This document shows positions 12,150-23,649 of a DNA stretch of 64,000 nucleotides, piece by piece. This DNA comes from Nageia nagi. Taxonomy: Eukaryota > Pinophyta. The position numbers and the translations under genes are program-made. The notes under the pieces are model-generated. The model made no database searches and was not told the DNA's origin. It saw nothing but the letters and a program-made list of their open reading frames with translations. Position 1 is the stretch's first letter, and every line of letters begins with the position of its first letter. The stretch spans positions 22,940,001 to 23,004,000 of the forward strand of contig JBITNC010000002.1 in NCBI GenBank assembly GCA_050084985.1, read 5' to 3'.

Positions 12150-12734
12150 ATGAATAAATCAAGATTAAGATATAATCCAAAGCCCCCTAAGAAATGGAAA
12201 AATGTGTTGATGCAAGAAAAACCATTCATAGAGGAGGCAATCGGGATGGTACTAGAGCCTGAATTCTCTAATGATGAGGAAGGGCTAAAATCAACCCTTG
12301 TTGGTCACTTTATAGGGGTATGACCCTCTCTAGATATGATTCAAAGTTGGCTGAAAGCAAGATGGAGTACAAAAGGATGGGCATCCTTAGTTGCTTTTCT
12401 AAGAGAATTTCTATTATTCAAGTTTCAGTTTGATGAAGACCTGCAAAACGTGATAGAAATGGGTCCATGGTTTCTTGGGAAGAAAGGATTAGCCATCAAG
12501 CAACGAGAGAAAACTTTCTCCCTTGAAAGTTGTGGAAGGGGAAGATGGAGAAATAATAAAGAGGGTGACAAAAAAACAAGGAATGAAAATAGTCAAGCAA
12601 CAACAACACAACAAAAAGAAAGCCAAGATGGAATCCCATCAAGAAATATACTAAACTCTAGAAAAACAACAAATATTGAACAAACACATGTAGGGAGACC
12701 ACCACAAGGAGAGACTAGAGAGAAACTCTCTTAA
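12150..12734 (+). pseudogene. LINE ORF1 remnant with DUF4283-like domain
   Basis: From ATG 12150 the frame reads MNKSRLRYNPKPPKKWKN, then a DUF4283-type region: TLVGHFIGV, stop, PSLDMIQSWLKARW, ending EMGPWFLGKKGLAIKQ near 12460-12500. DUF4283 is the N-terminal RNA-binding-like domain of plant L1 ORF1 proteins. A TGA at 12319 breaks the frame; the open part is 12336-12734. The C-terminal half is a low-complexity Asn/Thr/Gln/Lys tail with no CCHC knuckle, so the protein is internally deleted. No ORF2 follows. Confidence 0.72.
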
Positions 12735-13787
12735 TAAGATATAACAAATGGAAAGTAATTAACTCTACATCAAATCAACAAATCTCAACCCATCTTTGAG
12801 TTGAATAAAGGATTTCTTGATTAAAATATTCCAACAATAAAGAGATAGTTAAGCTATATTTCAACTGTGATTCAAATATATTTTGACTATAATTTGATGA
12901 TTTTCTATTAATACAATTTGTATAATGGGTTGCATTAAAACTACCAACAGATTATAATTGAGTAGCGTCTAAACTTATTTTGTTAATAGTTTTTTTTACA
13001 AATTTTATTAGCTACCACCAAGTATAGCTGAGTAGCAATTTTTTATTTTGGAAACCATTTTATGATTGATTTTTTTGATATCCAGACAAAACCCCTCACT
13101 ACCTTTAATAATGTAATTTACCCTTATTATCAAAAATAAGTGGATCTTAAAATCTTCCTTAAATTAGATTTGCCATCTTTTTGGAACTCCTAATTATTCT
13201 TTAAACTACCTTAAAGAATTCTGATTAGATCTCCATATTTAAGATAAGCTCAAATAGACTTTAACAAAAAAAAAATTAATAACATCTTCTAATCTCCTAT
13301 CAATGTTCTCCTAGTATTCTTTCAAATATGTTATAAATTTTTTACAATTTTTAAACAGTTTTACATCTGAATATTTAATTTTTATAATTTTATTTGTATT
13401 GTTGTAAAAAAATTTACTTGTTCTGTATTGCATACATTGAAAAAAAAAATGAGCAAATAAAAAATTTAACATTCTGATACACAATTCATACCCCTCATGA
13501 ACATATAACTTAATGTAATTAATATGAAACCAAATAGATAACACTATAATATAATATTACATTTCAAATTTATATAACATTTATTAGATTCCATGTAATC
13601 CACGTATAAGAAGTCAATGCTATCATTGATAGTCGGAAAAATCAGTAATACTGATATAACTATGAGCTTATAATACATTCTCAACATCTTCTAACTTCAA
13701 AAACTTCAACCCTATTATGCTTGTTTCAAGGACTAAAAAATTAAAAAATGCCTTACATTTCTGAAATTATCAGTTAAAAAAATTAAA
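12735..13787. other. AT-rich intergenic DNA, no gene seen
   Basis: I see no recognisable coding or repeat structure. The 77-residue minus-strand frame at 13311-13544 is rich in Phe, Lys, Asn and Tyr, as expected of chance frames in AT-rich DNA. Confidence 0.5.
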
Positions 13788-13990
13788 CACTTCCGATTCA
13801 TCTGGTCCTTCAAAAATATTATCACAAAGATTAATAAAGCAGCCTTTGAAAATTAAATAAAACTATATAATATCTACAGTAGAAATTTTCTTTTGAGTAA
13901 GTACCACCAACACAGATGCACCTGGTCCTTCAAAAATATTATCACAAAGATTCATAACGCAGCGTTTGAAATATTAATAAAGCTATATTT
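13788..13990 (+). repeat. ~80-bp direct repeat, 120-bp offset
   Basis: CTGGTCCTTCAAAAATATTA and the bases that follow occur at 13802 and again at 13922. Similarity continues through GCAGC(C/G)TTTGAAA to AAAGCTATAT/AAAACTATAT. The bases between the two copies are unrelated. Confidence 0.8.
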
Positions 13991-14498
13991 TCTTGTGAAG
14001 GGTATAGGAGAATTTGCCATCATATTTATCCAGTAAGTAAATGCAGATTATTTAATAGTTTATCAAAAGTAAGCAGAAATAAGAAAAGCTCAATTGAAAG
14101 TAATGCTTCAACTCAAATGTTAATTGAAGTTAATTGAGTATTTTCTTTTTCCTATTTAGGATTAGGACATTTTTTTGTTAATTTGGAAACCACCTTTGCA
14201 AGAACCATTAAGATGCCAAAATCAAGGCCTAAGATGCCACGATCAAAGGATATCTCTTTCATCAAAATCACACAGGACTTACATCTTATCCCAACCACAC
14301 CTGCTATAATTCAACAAATTTTTTTTATCATGATATCACAGTCTTAAAGGTGAGAGATTTGAATTCGAAACTTCACAAACGAGAATTTCAAATTTCAACT
14401 CCTTTTTACTCCCAACTCTCCTAACATAAACTCAGAATGAACGCTTGACCAAACAAGAATCTAACTTAAGACATAATGAATGCTTCAACATTTTTTAA

Positions 14499-14813
14499 AG
14501 AAATTTTGATCTCAATAATTTTTGGTTACATGGTTTTCACGTTTCCGTACTTCTATTCAATCGTTACAAGGCCAAAAGACCCAAAGACAAGGGAAATGGA
14601 AATGGATTTGATATTATTCCTGATTCATGGTGCAACAACAATTTATCTACAACAGACTGCGACAGTAGTGAAATTAATGCTGAGGTTACTTTGCCTGGAT
14701 TGTTAGATGCTTACTATCCAATTATAACTATGAATAGAAATTTTGAAACAATTTTTCAACATAAGCTTTTGTGTGAAAATCCTCTTGACCAGCTACCAGG
14801 ACATGAAAAATAA
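14499..14813 (+). CDS. hypothetical 104-codon open frame, possible terminal exon
   Basis: An open frame follows a TAA at 14496 and ends with TAA at 14811. It opens RNFDLNNFWLHGFHVSV and ends ENPLDQLPGHEK, with a mixed composition (Trp, Cys, Asp, Ser, Pro) unlike the Lys/Asn/Phe/Ile-rich chance frames around it. The shorter frame starting at ATG 14476 overlaps it in another phase and is less convincing. I recognise no domain. It could be the last exon of a plus-strand gene, a pseudogene piece, or chance. It lies about 0.9 kb beyond the stop codon of the cyclin gene, on the opposite strand. Confidence 0.25.
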   Translation, partial: RNFDLNNFWLHGFHVSVLLFNRYKAKRPKDKGNGNGFDIIPDSWCNNNLSTTDCDSSEINAEVTLPGLLDAYYPIITMNRNFETIFQHKLLCENPLDQLPGHEK

Positions 14814-15703
14814 AACCAAAATTTGATAATCATATTGATCGGTGTTACAGTAACATCTAAAGTTCCAAGATATTATATTTGTTTAATTAATTGAAGAATG
14901 CAAATATAATGAATTCTAACACTCTTCTGTCACAGAAAAATTCTTATTAGATTATTACACAACTTTCAAAGAGCCAAAAAACACTGGGGGCATGTGCCAC
15001 GACATTATGCTAATATCAAATACCCTCGACTTCAAAGGAAGCAAAACACAAATTGAAATGTTCAAATTTGGAAAGAAGATACAAAATAGTATATTTAATT
15101 AATAAAGAAACAATATAAAACACTAAAGAACCATAGCATGTGTCATGCCAGATCAGATTTCCACATGCCATTTTTGAAGTGAAAGTAGAAACTTCTATGA
15201 AATAAAGCATTCAATAGCCACAGAACAAGACATACCTTTTTGACAATATATCTGGATATAAAATCTTCAATCAACCACTTCCACAACACGAGAATTAACA
15301 TGTACTAACACGTCTAAAATTTGGACTGTATAAACAAACCAATTATCGCAGTATTTTTACATTAAGGAAGCATGTTATCCAAATTCCTGATGGCCTAAAT
15401 CAGTACTGCCACTTTGCTCCTTCTGGAAACGAACTTGCACCCAAAGTGAGGCCGTTTTGAAGAAAACCAAGTAAATCCAAATAAGGTGACTCGGAAAAGC
15501 AAATGCTAATCTCAAACTTCAAATCTAAGGTCATCAGATCAAATTCCACATCACATGTACCTACAGTCAAATTATTCACATTCCTTTGAATATATATTAC
15601 ATGCAAACATGTGGTACAAGATTTCCTGAAAACCTGACACATTAAAAGTCAGTCAACTTGTAGTACCTGGTGCCAAAAGAATTAATATTTACAAATACCA
15701 CCA
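14814..15703 (-). other. 3' flank of the cyclin gene, probable 3' UTR near 15400-15703
   Basis: Immediately after the cyclin stop (15704) the minus strand has no further homologous coding. The 80-residue minus-strand frame at 15400-15642 shows no domain and is most simply 3' UTR. No poly(A) site could be fixed from sequence alone. From 14814 to about 15400 nothing else is recognised. Confidence 0.4.
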
Positions 15704-17906
15704 TCATCGGCTAGGAGGATCAGTATGGTCTCTAACCACCATAGTTGTCACAGCTGAACGAGAGAGGTGAACTGAGGCTTCAATCTTAGACTCCTCTTTG
15801 ACAGAATCAGAGTCTGACGAAATGCCAGTAGTCAGCCTGAGAATTCCTGGCAGAGTCAAACTTCTCTCCAGTCTCTGATGTCCAAGCATTTCCTTCTCCA
15901 AGTGCAAGCAATAGCTTTCAAACACTTTCCCAGTAACCTTCAGTCGGAAGTCCAGTCGGAAAAGAAGGTCCAGTTCCAGCCTGTTAAGCTCTGTATTGCT
16001 TACACCTCCCACTCTAGCATAGAACGCGTTGTTATAATGCCTGAAAAAAGAAAACAAGAAATTTACGATACAATTTACAAAATACTCCTGCAAGAACAAA
16101 TCCTCAATCAAATATTCTAAAATCTAGCTCCTTCCTGATATTTCAGAAAACTTACAGGTAAGTCCTTTAGTCCCATGGACCACGACTTACCGAATTTCTC
16201 GATAGAAAGATGAGTTGCTATGGGGTCCCATGTTATTTCAGAGGAACCTTTTATGAAATTGCTAATCACGAATATCAATTGACATAACAAATATTCGGAT
16301 ATGATGATTAATCAGAGAATGACATCTGTCAATTTCGATTTTAAGCAATGACTTCCCAGTTCCCACCCAAGGCTTAAAAGCACTTCCAAAGCTAGTGGCA
16401 TGGTCCCATGGAAGAGGAGGCTTTTAATATCTCTCAGCAACATCCACTTAAAAATGTTAGGGCATTTTTTGGATAAAAGATAAATTTTTAGAGGAAAAAC
16501 ATGTTCGTTTTGGGAAGGAAAGGAAAACTTGGGCCTATGTCATAAAGACAACTGATCATTTATATCTTCAACAGTGCCCGACATTTCTACATGTTTGATT
16601 TGCTCAGATAAATTTTGGGAGGACGAACAGATACATTTTTGGAATAAACAAAAAACATAGACTTCTTGCATTGAGACAACTGGCCATTTCTATTTTCAAA
16701 AGGCCATATATATCTACCTGCTTGATTTGCTCTTCCTAAAACATTACTGCTCAAAATTGTTATGGCCAAGATTTTATAATCAGTGAAAAAGTTCCTAGAC
16801 TGAAATGCAGAAGGACCACTAGCTCCATCAAAATAAGACCAGAAAACCCCCCATGGAACCATGAACTAAAGCTTCTCCTTGTTTCAGGAAGGGGCTGACC
16901 CTTCCTTTCAGGAAGATATCTTTGATAAAGAATGCATTAAATAAATCTTGTTCACCGGACTTCCTGCACCCCTTCTCCATACAAATGGAAGCAGTTACAG
17001 ATGCTCATGTGGGTCTATACCTAAACTTTACTCCTAGACAATTACACACTGAATTTTTTTTCTAAATATCATCCTTATCACAATAAGCTAGTATATCTGT
17101 AACCAAATATCCCCTTCTCTCCCATCTTTCAAAATATGATCAAATTTACAGAAACTTATGCCAAACATTTCTATAATGCAGAAAAAAAAACCCGCTTATA
17201 GCAACAAGAAGCAAAATATTCCTAGGTTCCATCCACAATAATCCAAATCTACCTAAATCTTCACCCAAACATAGCAATTCAGTAAAACCAAGCCAAAACT
17301 AACTAGATAATCCTGCACATCCTCAGCTACATTTGCCCTACCTCAACCCAGCCCTAGAAGTGGAATTAAATGCAGTGAAATTTTTTCCTGAACAGACAGT
17401 CCATGGAAACAGGAAGAGAAGCACCAACATGTAAAGTAAAACTTCTCAAACTTGCCCTCATTTTTCCCCTGAGGAGAGACTGATAAAAAAAAGAGGGTAA
17501 GGACTTACGCATCATCGAGCATTTTGGCTGCGATCATGACGCTGGTGAGGAGAAGCCGATGGACATTTAAGGAAGTCACAGGAAAATCCGGCTGTCGATG
17601 AACCAAGCGGTCAATGTAAATAAACCCCACAACGAAACAGGAGGGGCTGCAGTTTGTATACTTGTAGATACGTTCGAGGTACTTGGGTATACTAATGGAG
17701 GGGGCGCGGACTCCATGGAAGACGGTAAGGTTCTTGTCTACGTAGACAGGGGGAACGTACTGATCGTTGCGCGTTACGAGCCGTTGCAGAACGCAGGAAA
17801 GCACAGAAAGGATTCGAGGCTGCTGCGACTCCGGCGGGCTTTCGTCTCCCTCCTCCGCTGCTTCCCCGTCCCCCTCCTGCGTATCCCTGCGGACGCCCGA
17901 GTGCAT
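15704..17906 (-). CDS. CYCU: U-type (P-type) cyclin, two exons
   Basis: Exon 1 is 17906-17509 (398 nt) and exon 2 is 16040-15704 (337 nt), giving 244 residues. The donor GC|GTAAGTCC and acceptor TTTTTTCAG|GCATT are canonical, in phase 2. The joined frame passes through the cyclin box: LQRLVTRNDQYV (about residues 45-56), IYIDRLVHRQPDFPVTSLNV, HRLLLTSVMIAAKMLDDA at the end of exon 1, then HYNNAFYARVGGVSNTELNR and LELDLLFRLDFRLKVT in exon 2. These are hallmarks of plant CYCU/CYCP proteins, which resemble yeast Pho80 and partner cyclin-dependent kinases. The N-terminus is acidic (EGDGEAAEEGDESPPES) and the C-terminal tail is Ser/Asp/Glu-rich. ATG 17906 is the first in frame after an upstream TAA. 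Length and motifs fit an intact gene, in an island of higher GC than the flanks. The exact subgroup is not resolved. Confidence 0.93.
16041..17508 (-). other. cyclin intron (1468 bp)
   Basis: This GT-AG intron interrupts the cyclin box just after AAKMLDDA. Small open frames inside it, such as minus-strand 16587-16862, have no homology and are interpreted as intron sequence. No transposon was recognised in it. Confidence 0.88.
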
Positions 17907-18560
17907 CAAGCCCGCGGTAAAAAATTATCCACAAACATCCATTAACCCGCACAACACCAGATTCAACAAGGCAATCACAGTATCAAAAAAACTCTTTCTC
18001 TTCTCTTCTATTTTGCTTTCTCCCTTTCCGATTTCAAAACCCAATCTTCTAACCTAAGGTTTCCAGGTTCGATTAGGGTTTGGAGGTTGGATAGAGTTTC
18101 CAGGTTCGATCACGGTACCTTATCCAGTTTTTTTGTTTTGATTCGATTTCTTCTCTGCTCCTTAGATCTCCATACTTAATCTGGACCTTAAGATTTCGAA
18201 TGGCTAGGGCTTGATCCCTTAACCTACGATTCGCAAATACTAGGGTTTGATCTCGTTAACTGATGTTTGCGACGACTAGGGTTTCATCTTGCGACCTGGA
18301 GGTTTTTTTTTTTGGCAGGTTCGATCATGCAACTAATGGCTGCAAACCCTAGGGGTTGGGCGAGGCCGAGAATCGATCTCGCGTCCTTGGGGTTCGATAA
18401 AACTAGGGTTTGCTTTAGGAAAGGATAAGGTCGATGTGCACGTGAGGTGGAAGGGATCCACGTGGCAGATGACGTTTGACGATACCCAATTGGCAGGGGT
18501 AGTGGTTGTGCTGATGTGGCAAGCGAGAAAGGGAGAGGTCGAAAGTGGGTGTCATTGCCA
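17907..18560 (-). promoter_or_regulatory. upstream region of the cyclin gene with telo-boxes and G-boxes
   Basis: The first 650 bp upstream of the ATG contain five exact telo-box octamers. Read on the plus strand these are TAGGGTTT at 18074, 18241, 18277 and 18404, and the inverse AAACCCTA at 18344. Near-copies of TCCAGGTTCGAT occur at about 18062, 18099 and 18314. Two G-boxes (CACGTG) lie at 18439-18444 and 18459-18464, followed by GATGACGTTT at 18468. Telo-boxes are common in promoters and 5' UTRs of plant cell-cycle and translation genes. The transcription start and TATA box cannot be fixed by eye, so part of this may be 5' UTR. Confidence 0.6.
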
Positions 18561-18869
18561 GCTTTACACGAATAAAGACATTTGACTATGTTGCTGCTTT
18601 TAGAATCGTTAGGTTTTATTGGTCTTTAGTTGGACCTCCTTTTACGCTTCACACATTCAAATTCTAACTTTTTAAATATCCTTTACATAAAAAAAATGTG
18701 TGGTTTAAGCACACTTTCATACGGAGTTTAGAATAATTTCATGAGTTGAGTAAAGGTAAAAGTAAATATATATTGGATTAATATTTATCAAAGATTCATT
18801 GATCGATGGATGGATAGTTGTATATCTTATATTAGGAATGGAATAAAGGACATAGGTCGTAGCAAGGTT

Positions 18870-18990
18870 AACACATGAGCAACTCAACTAACAACCAAGA
18901 TAAAAATTAAAGACTTGTTGAGATTCAAACTTGTACCACTTATTTGAAAACTCAATATCTCAACCATTATGGCACAAGTAAATACATGAT
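18870..18990 (-). repeat. possible SINE head (tRNA-like boxes)
   Basis: The minus strand reads GTGCCATAATGGTTGAG (A-box-like) and about 35 bp later GTTTGAATCTC (B-box-like), the layout of a tRNA-derived SINE head. No poly-A tail or TSD could be identified, so it may be an old fragment. The flanks 18561-18869 and 18991-19099 show nothing else. Confidence 0.3.
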
Positions 18991-19099
18991 GTTGTTTTAA
19001 TACAAAAATAGAAGTAAAAAATATAATTAGTGACAATTATCATAATCAAAGAAAAAAGAGTAATGAGAAGATCATTCATATCAACATGTTCCTATACAT

Positions 19100-22000
19100 T
19101 AATCTCACATAGAACAACCTAGCCTATCGCATCTATAGGCCCCATCATGGCTAGCATTATCTCCTCAACCCACTATTTGCTCAAATGCTACAAGATATTA
19201 TTCCCATCCTCCAAATGGCAAGAAGTTATAGTTACTAAAGATGGCCATTTTTTGGTTGTTGACGAATGTTGAAAGCAGAAGTGTATGGGGATATGCCATA
19301 AGCACAAGGAGGCAAGTCATGCAAGCAGGTGCAAGATCTTTTCCACAAGGATAAATTTTGTGGTACCCTACTGACGGTATACAAAGCATTTCCCCTAATG
19401 ATCAATGAGGGTATGCTGGTGGTCGAGCTCCATAGCCATTTTATCTACTTGTATTGATATTTATAGCCATGCATCATAAAATATCATAAATCTATTAGCA
19501 AAAGAAAAATCAACAAAAGAATCACATTGAGAAAAGATAATATCATTATGGGTTTTCTAAATATGGAAGAGGATGTTGATGCAAAAAATGTTCTACACTG
19601 CTAGAAGGGGAAGAAAAAATTATAGTTGATCTCCAAATAAGACATGTTACAAAGTGAACGAATTAGGCACATAATGTCTAAGAAATGATTCTAAGTAATC
19701 CCAAGCAACTTTGGTTTTTTTGCAATATCAAAAAAGATGGTGGAAGTCTTCAAGGGCTCCATAAAAAGGGTAGATGGGGTTCTCAACTCTAAGGTACTTA
19801 AGCCTTTGGCCAAGAGGGAGACCATGTGATTGTGAACTCTAGGAAAATAACTCCTATTTGAGTTTGACGTGAGGATCCCAAACCATCTAGAACCAAATAT
19901 GCCATCGAAATTTAATAGGAAGAGATCTCACCACTCATTGAGCTTAGGCACCATGAGCAAATGAGGAGAAAGCTAGAGATAAACATGACAAGCTCTATCG
20001 TTCAATAGAATGGGATATTATTAATGATAAGTTCATAAATGCTTTTATCCTCCAACTTCAATTGGTAATGCCATTTGAAAACATCCAAAGGAATCTAATC
20101 TTTAGTGTGTCAAGAGAAAAAATATGTTATAGATGAAATACCTTTTTAGTAGAAGCATTGAGCATGGGCCCATTGGACCTTAGCCAACATAAATCCCTAG
20201 TGGGTAATAACAAGAGACCACCAAATATCATAGGAGGTAATGGAAGCACCCTCTTGACTCCTTTCCAACACAACCATTGCTTAAGCATCTCCTAAACTTG
20301 TCAAATATTTTGTAACACAAAAAAACCCTCAATTTTAATGATTATAGGGGCTACCCTAATGTACTAGAAATCTACCCCTTTCCATGTCTTCTTGCCCAAA
20401 GGTAGGCCTGTGTAGATATAATGCATGATAAGGATTTTCCAAGCTTTCAATCCTTATATTGCCCAAATTATCCATTTGGCACATAGGATTCTTTATCAGT
20501 TGAATAGCCCTATTCTACCTAAGCTCTTAAGAAGGTAGAAACTATCCCAAGACACTCTCTGGAAGCCTTATTTCTACAAAGAGCTAGCCCATAGAAAAGC
20601 CCTTAAGTGATTCTCTAACTTTTTGTAGCATTTTTGAGAGGGAATCTAACACAAAGACTCCAAACGTGTGTGGCAATAAAAAATTTGGAGCACATCTCAA
20701 ACTTACCTGGAAGGGAAATCTTCTTGGTGACAAAGTAAACAATTTTTTTCTCTACTTTATACATAATAAACTCCCACAAATGGGTAGGTGAGCTTTGAAA
20801 AGCAAAGGGGATCCCCAAAAGTTTGAACATTTCCTTAGGTGGATCCAATGCCATTGGAATTTGGAAAGTCAATTATGTAGAAGAAAAGGAGATTATCTAT
20901 AGTAGGAGGTCTTCTTCCATTAGATGTTTGAGCTCGATGCTTTATAAAAAAAGTCCAAGCAAGCCAAAGCCTGACATACTACTTCTCCTCTTAGATAGTT
21001 AAAATAGAATCATTTGTGAAGTACCCATTAAGCAATTGGATTTGAGAGTTAGGAAGAGAATTGTATCACATAAACCCTTGATTTTAATAGTTATAAGGAC
21101 TACTATAATGGAATGAAAATTTGACCCTCTCCATATCTTCTTACCCAAAGGGAGGCTTGTGGAGATATAATGCTTTAAAGGATTTCCCAAGCTTTCGAGC
21201 CTTTTAACACTCAAATGATCCATTTGACACATAGGATAGTCTCTTTATCTTTAGCACTTGAATAGCCTCATTTTGCCTAAGTAAAAAATCTCCTATTTAT
21301 ATAGAAAATTTGATCCCTCAAGAGCTTCTATAAATTTTTGTAAGAGGTTTAAGAGGGAACCCAACATGAGGAGTTGTAAACATATGAGCCAACCAAAATT
21401 TTGGAATTTATCTAAAATTCAATTGTAAGCAAAAGCTACTTGGTGACCTAGTAAGGAGGGTTTTTTTTCTTTACTTTATAACAAACTCCCACAAATGGGT
21501 AGGTGAGATTTGAAAAGATAAAGGGATCCCCAAAATTTTGAACAATTCCTCAAGTTGTATCTAATGCCATTGGAATTTGACAAGCCATCTAAGGAGGGGC
21601 AAAGGAGATTATTTATAGTAAGAGGTCTTCTTCCATTGGATTCTTGAGTTTGACACTTTACAAAAATATTAAGGAAAGTCATAGCCTAATAAATTTGTTA
21701 TCCTCTTGTATAGTGAAAAAGGAATCATTTACAAAGTACCCATTAAGACTCTAGCTTTGAGTATCATGAAGATAAATGTCTTAACCAAACCCTTGAGTTG
21801 CATATTGTACAAGAAGGTAGCCAAAGGCTTCTACAACCAATATGTACTAATAAAGAGATAGAGGAAAACCTTGTTTGATCAATCAAAAAAGGTCGATGGT
21901 TTTAGACTGATTATAATTTAGAGTAATCATCATCAAAGCATCTTTAAAAATCATTTGAACAAAGCTTAAGAAATTTATAACAAACTTAAGAGCTTAGAGC

Positions 22001-23640
22001 ATTACCAAAATTAAGTTCCATTCAATATGGTCATAATTCCTTCTTAATGTCAATATTGACAAAGAGACTATTTTGTTCCATGGCTTGGGTGTATCCCATG
22101 CCTTCCCATATATAAATAACATTATGTATGATATATATGTTCTAAATAAAGCCTATCTTTTTAGGCTAAATGATTTTGAGGCAAAAGGGGGCAAAGGTAC
22201 AATGCCAAAGCCTTGGATATGATCTTGTAGCTCACATTGAGTATAATGGTGGGACACTAATTCATGATAAGCTTTGGATCTTCTAGCTTGTGAATGAATT
22301 TAATATTACCTTTGTTTATAATTGACACAAGATATTTAGATCCCATTAATTTTGGGTAGACAAAAAGAAGTTCAAGGTTGATCATGTCCCAAAATTTCTT
22401 GTAAAATTCATAAGGGAATACATCCAGGCTTGGAGCCTTGTCATTTTCCATGTCAAAGTACTGATTATGAACAATGTGTTTAATGGAAATCAACATTTCA
22501 CAAATCTCTTGATATGTAGTTGAAAGTATTTCAGGAATCACAACACAACATGCTTCCAAGATTTGTTAACGTTCTAGATTGAGCTAATCCTAATATGTAA
22601 ATACTATATGATAATATTGAAAAAAGGCTTTTGAAATATTTAAAATCAAAGCAAAATACTCATCTTTAATTTTATTTAATTAGATAGCTTGATGATGTGG
22701 CTTCAAACACAAAGAATTCCTTGGAGACTATATCTTTGACTTTAGCCCAGTGAAGTTGAGCTTAAATCTGGGCTCCACAAGTTTCATAAATTTTATCCTT
22801 TTTGAGCTCATGATGAAGACCAATAACATGGGCTTGAAGAGAAGGAATTAATCAACATGCCTCAAGTTGAATTAAATCTTTAACAAGCTCAAACTTGAGA
22901 GCAACATTAGTTTGCATATACCTCTTGGCCACTTCCACACATAAGTTGTGAAAGAGGGTGGTCATGAAGGAGATTTTATCATTCCACCAAGCAATCCAAT
23001 CAATGGAACAGGGAAGAAGGTTCCAATTTTTGTGAATATGGATAATCATAGTTGAATGTTTGAGAAAATACATATTCATATCAAATTGAGAATGAAATTA
23101 TTGGGGAGGACCCAGGGAGGAAGTAACATAGAAAAGAATGTGAGCATGGTTAGAAATAATGGTTCTCAATATGATAGTGATAAAGGGAGAAAAATTGAAT
23201 ATACATTGGAAGCTAAAATGGGTATGTTTGGTAAACATAGCTTTGTCAAGCCATTTCAAACATTTTGCATGGTCAGCTTGAAAATTAGGCCATGTGAAAT
23301 AGAGATATTATAAAAACATAATAAATTAAAAACAAGCATTTAGGTTAACCAAATTGAGTTTTTTTTTTTATAAAATAAGTATGTTTCTCTTTCTCCAATA
23401 CCACTGCATATGGGGAGGTGGCAAACCTTGCCAACTAGCCTCTCAATCATATTGAAGTCTCCACATAACACCCAAACTACATGTGGCATGGAAAAGATGA
23501 GCTAATGCCAAAAAGTACATTTGTCAAGCATTATCAAATGCATAAACATTAAGAATCTCAAACAAGTGAGCATCAAGCTCCAAAAGGATCTAAACCACCT
23601 AGTTTGAAGGGTCTACTCACCATATCACATTATTCATATG
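19100..23640 (-). pseudogene. LINE (L1-like) remnant, nearly full ORF2 span
   Basis: The minus strand shows the order of plant LINE ORF2. Right end: endonuclease/linker-like sequence with IDWIAWWNDKISFMTTLFH near 22990-22930. RT start: NDKAPSLDVFPYEFYKKFW near 22440-22370 (DKAPGPDGFP motif) and INKGNIKFIHKLEDP near 22315-22275. RT palm: KQGFPLSLY, stop, YILVVEAFGYLL near 21870-21800. A C-terminal part reaches a zinc-knuckle-like stretch near 19760-19680. Stops and frameshifts are frequent, so it is dead. Copies A and B of a tandem duplication lie inside it (20310-21730). It differs from the plus-strand LINEs elsewhere in the window, whose palm reads VKQGCPLSPTL. Confidence 0.75.
20310..21730 (-). 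repeat. ~0.7-kb tandem duplication inside the LINE
   Basis: The section at about 20310-21000 recurs at about 21060-21730. Paired landmarks: AACTCCCACAAATGGGTAGG at about 20769 and 21484; GAGGTCTTCTTCCATT at about 20906 and 21623; CCATTTGRCACATAGGATWS at about 20471 and 21219. Divergence is about one base in seven, so the duplication is old. Confidence 0.8.
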
Positions 23641-23649
23641 TCACTTAGG

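Noticed and set aside
16587-16862. 91-residue minus-strand frame inside the cyclin gene
   Set aside because: It lies entirely in the GT-AG intron and has no homology; removing the intron gives a perfect cyclin box.
17598-18057. Plus-strand open frames of 115 and 96 residues and a second minus-strand frame over cyclin exon 1
   Set aside because: They overlap exon 1 of the cyclin in other frames. The GC-rich coding exon creates shadow frames, and none has a domain.
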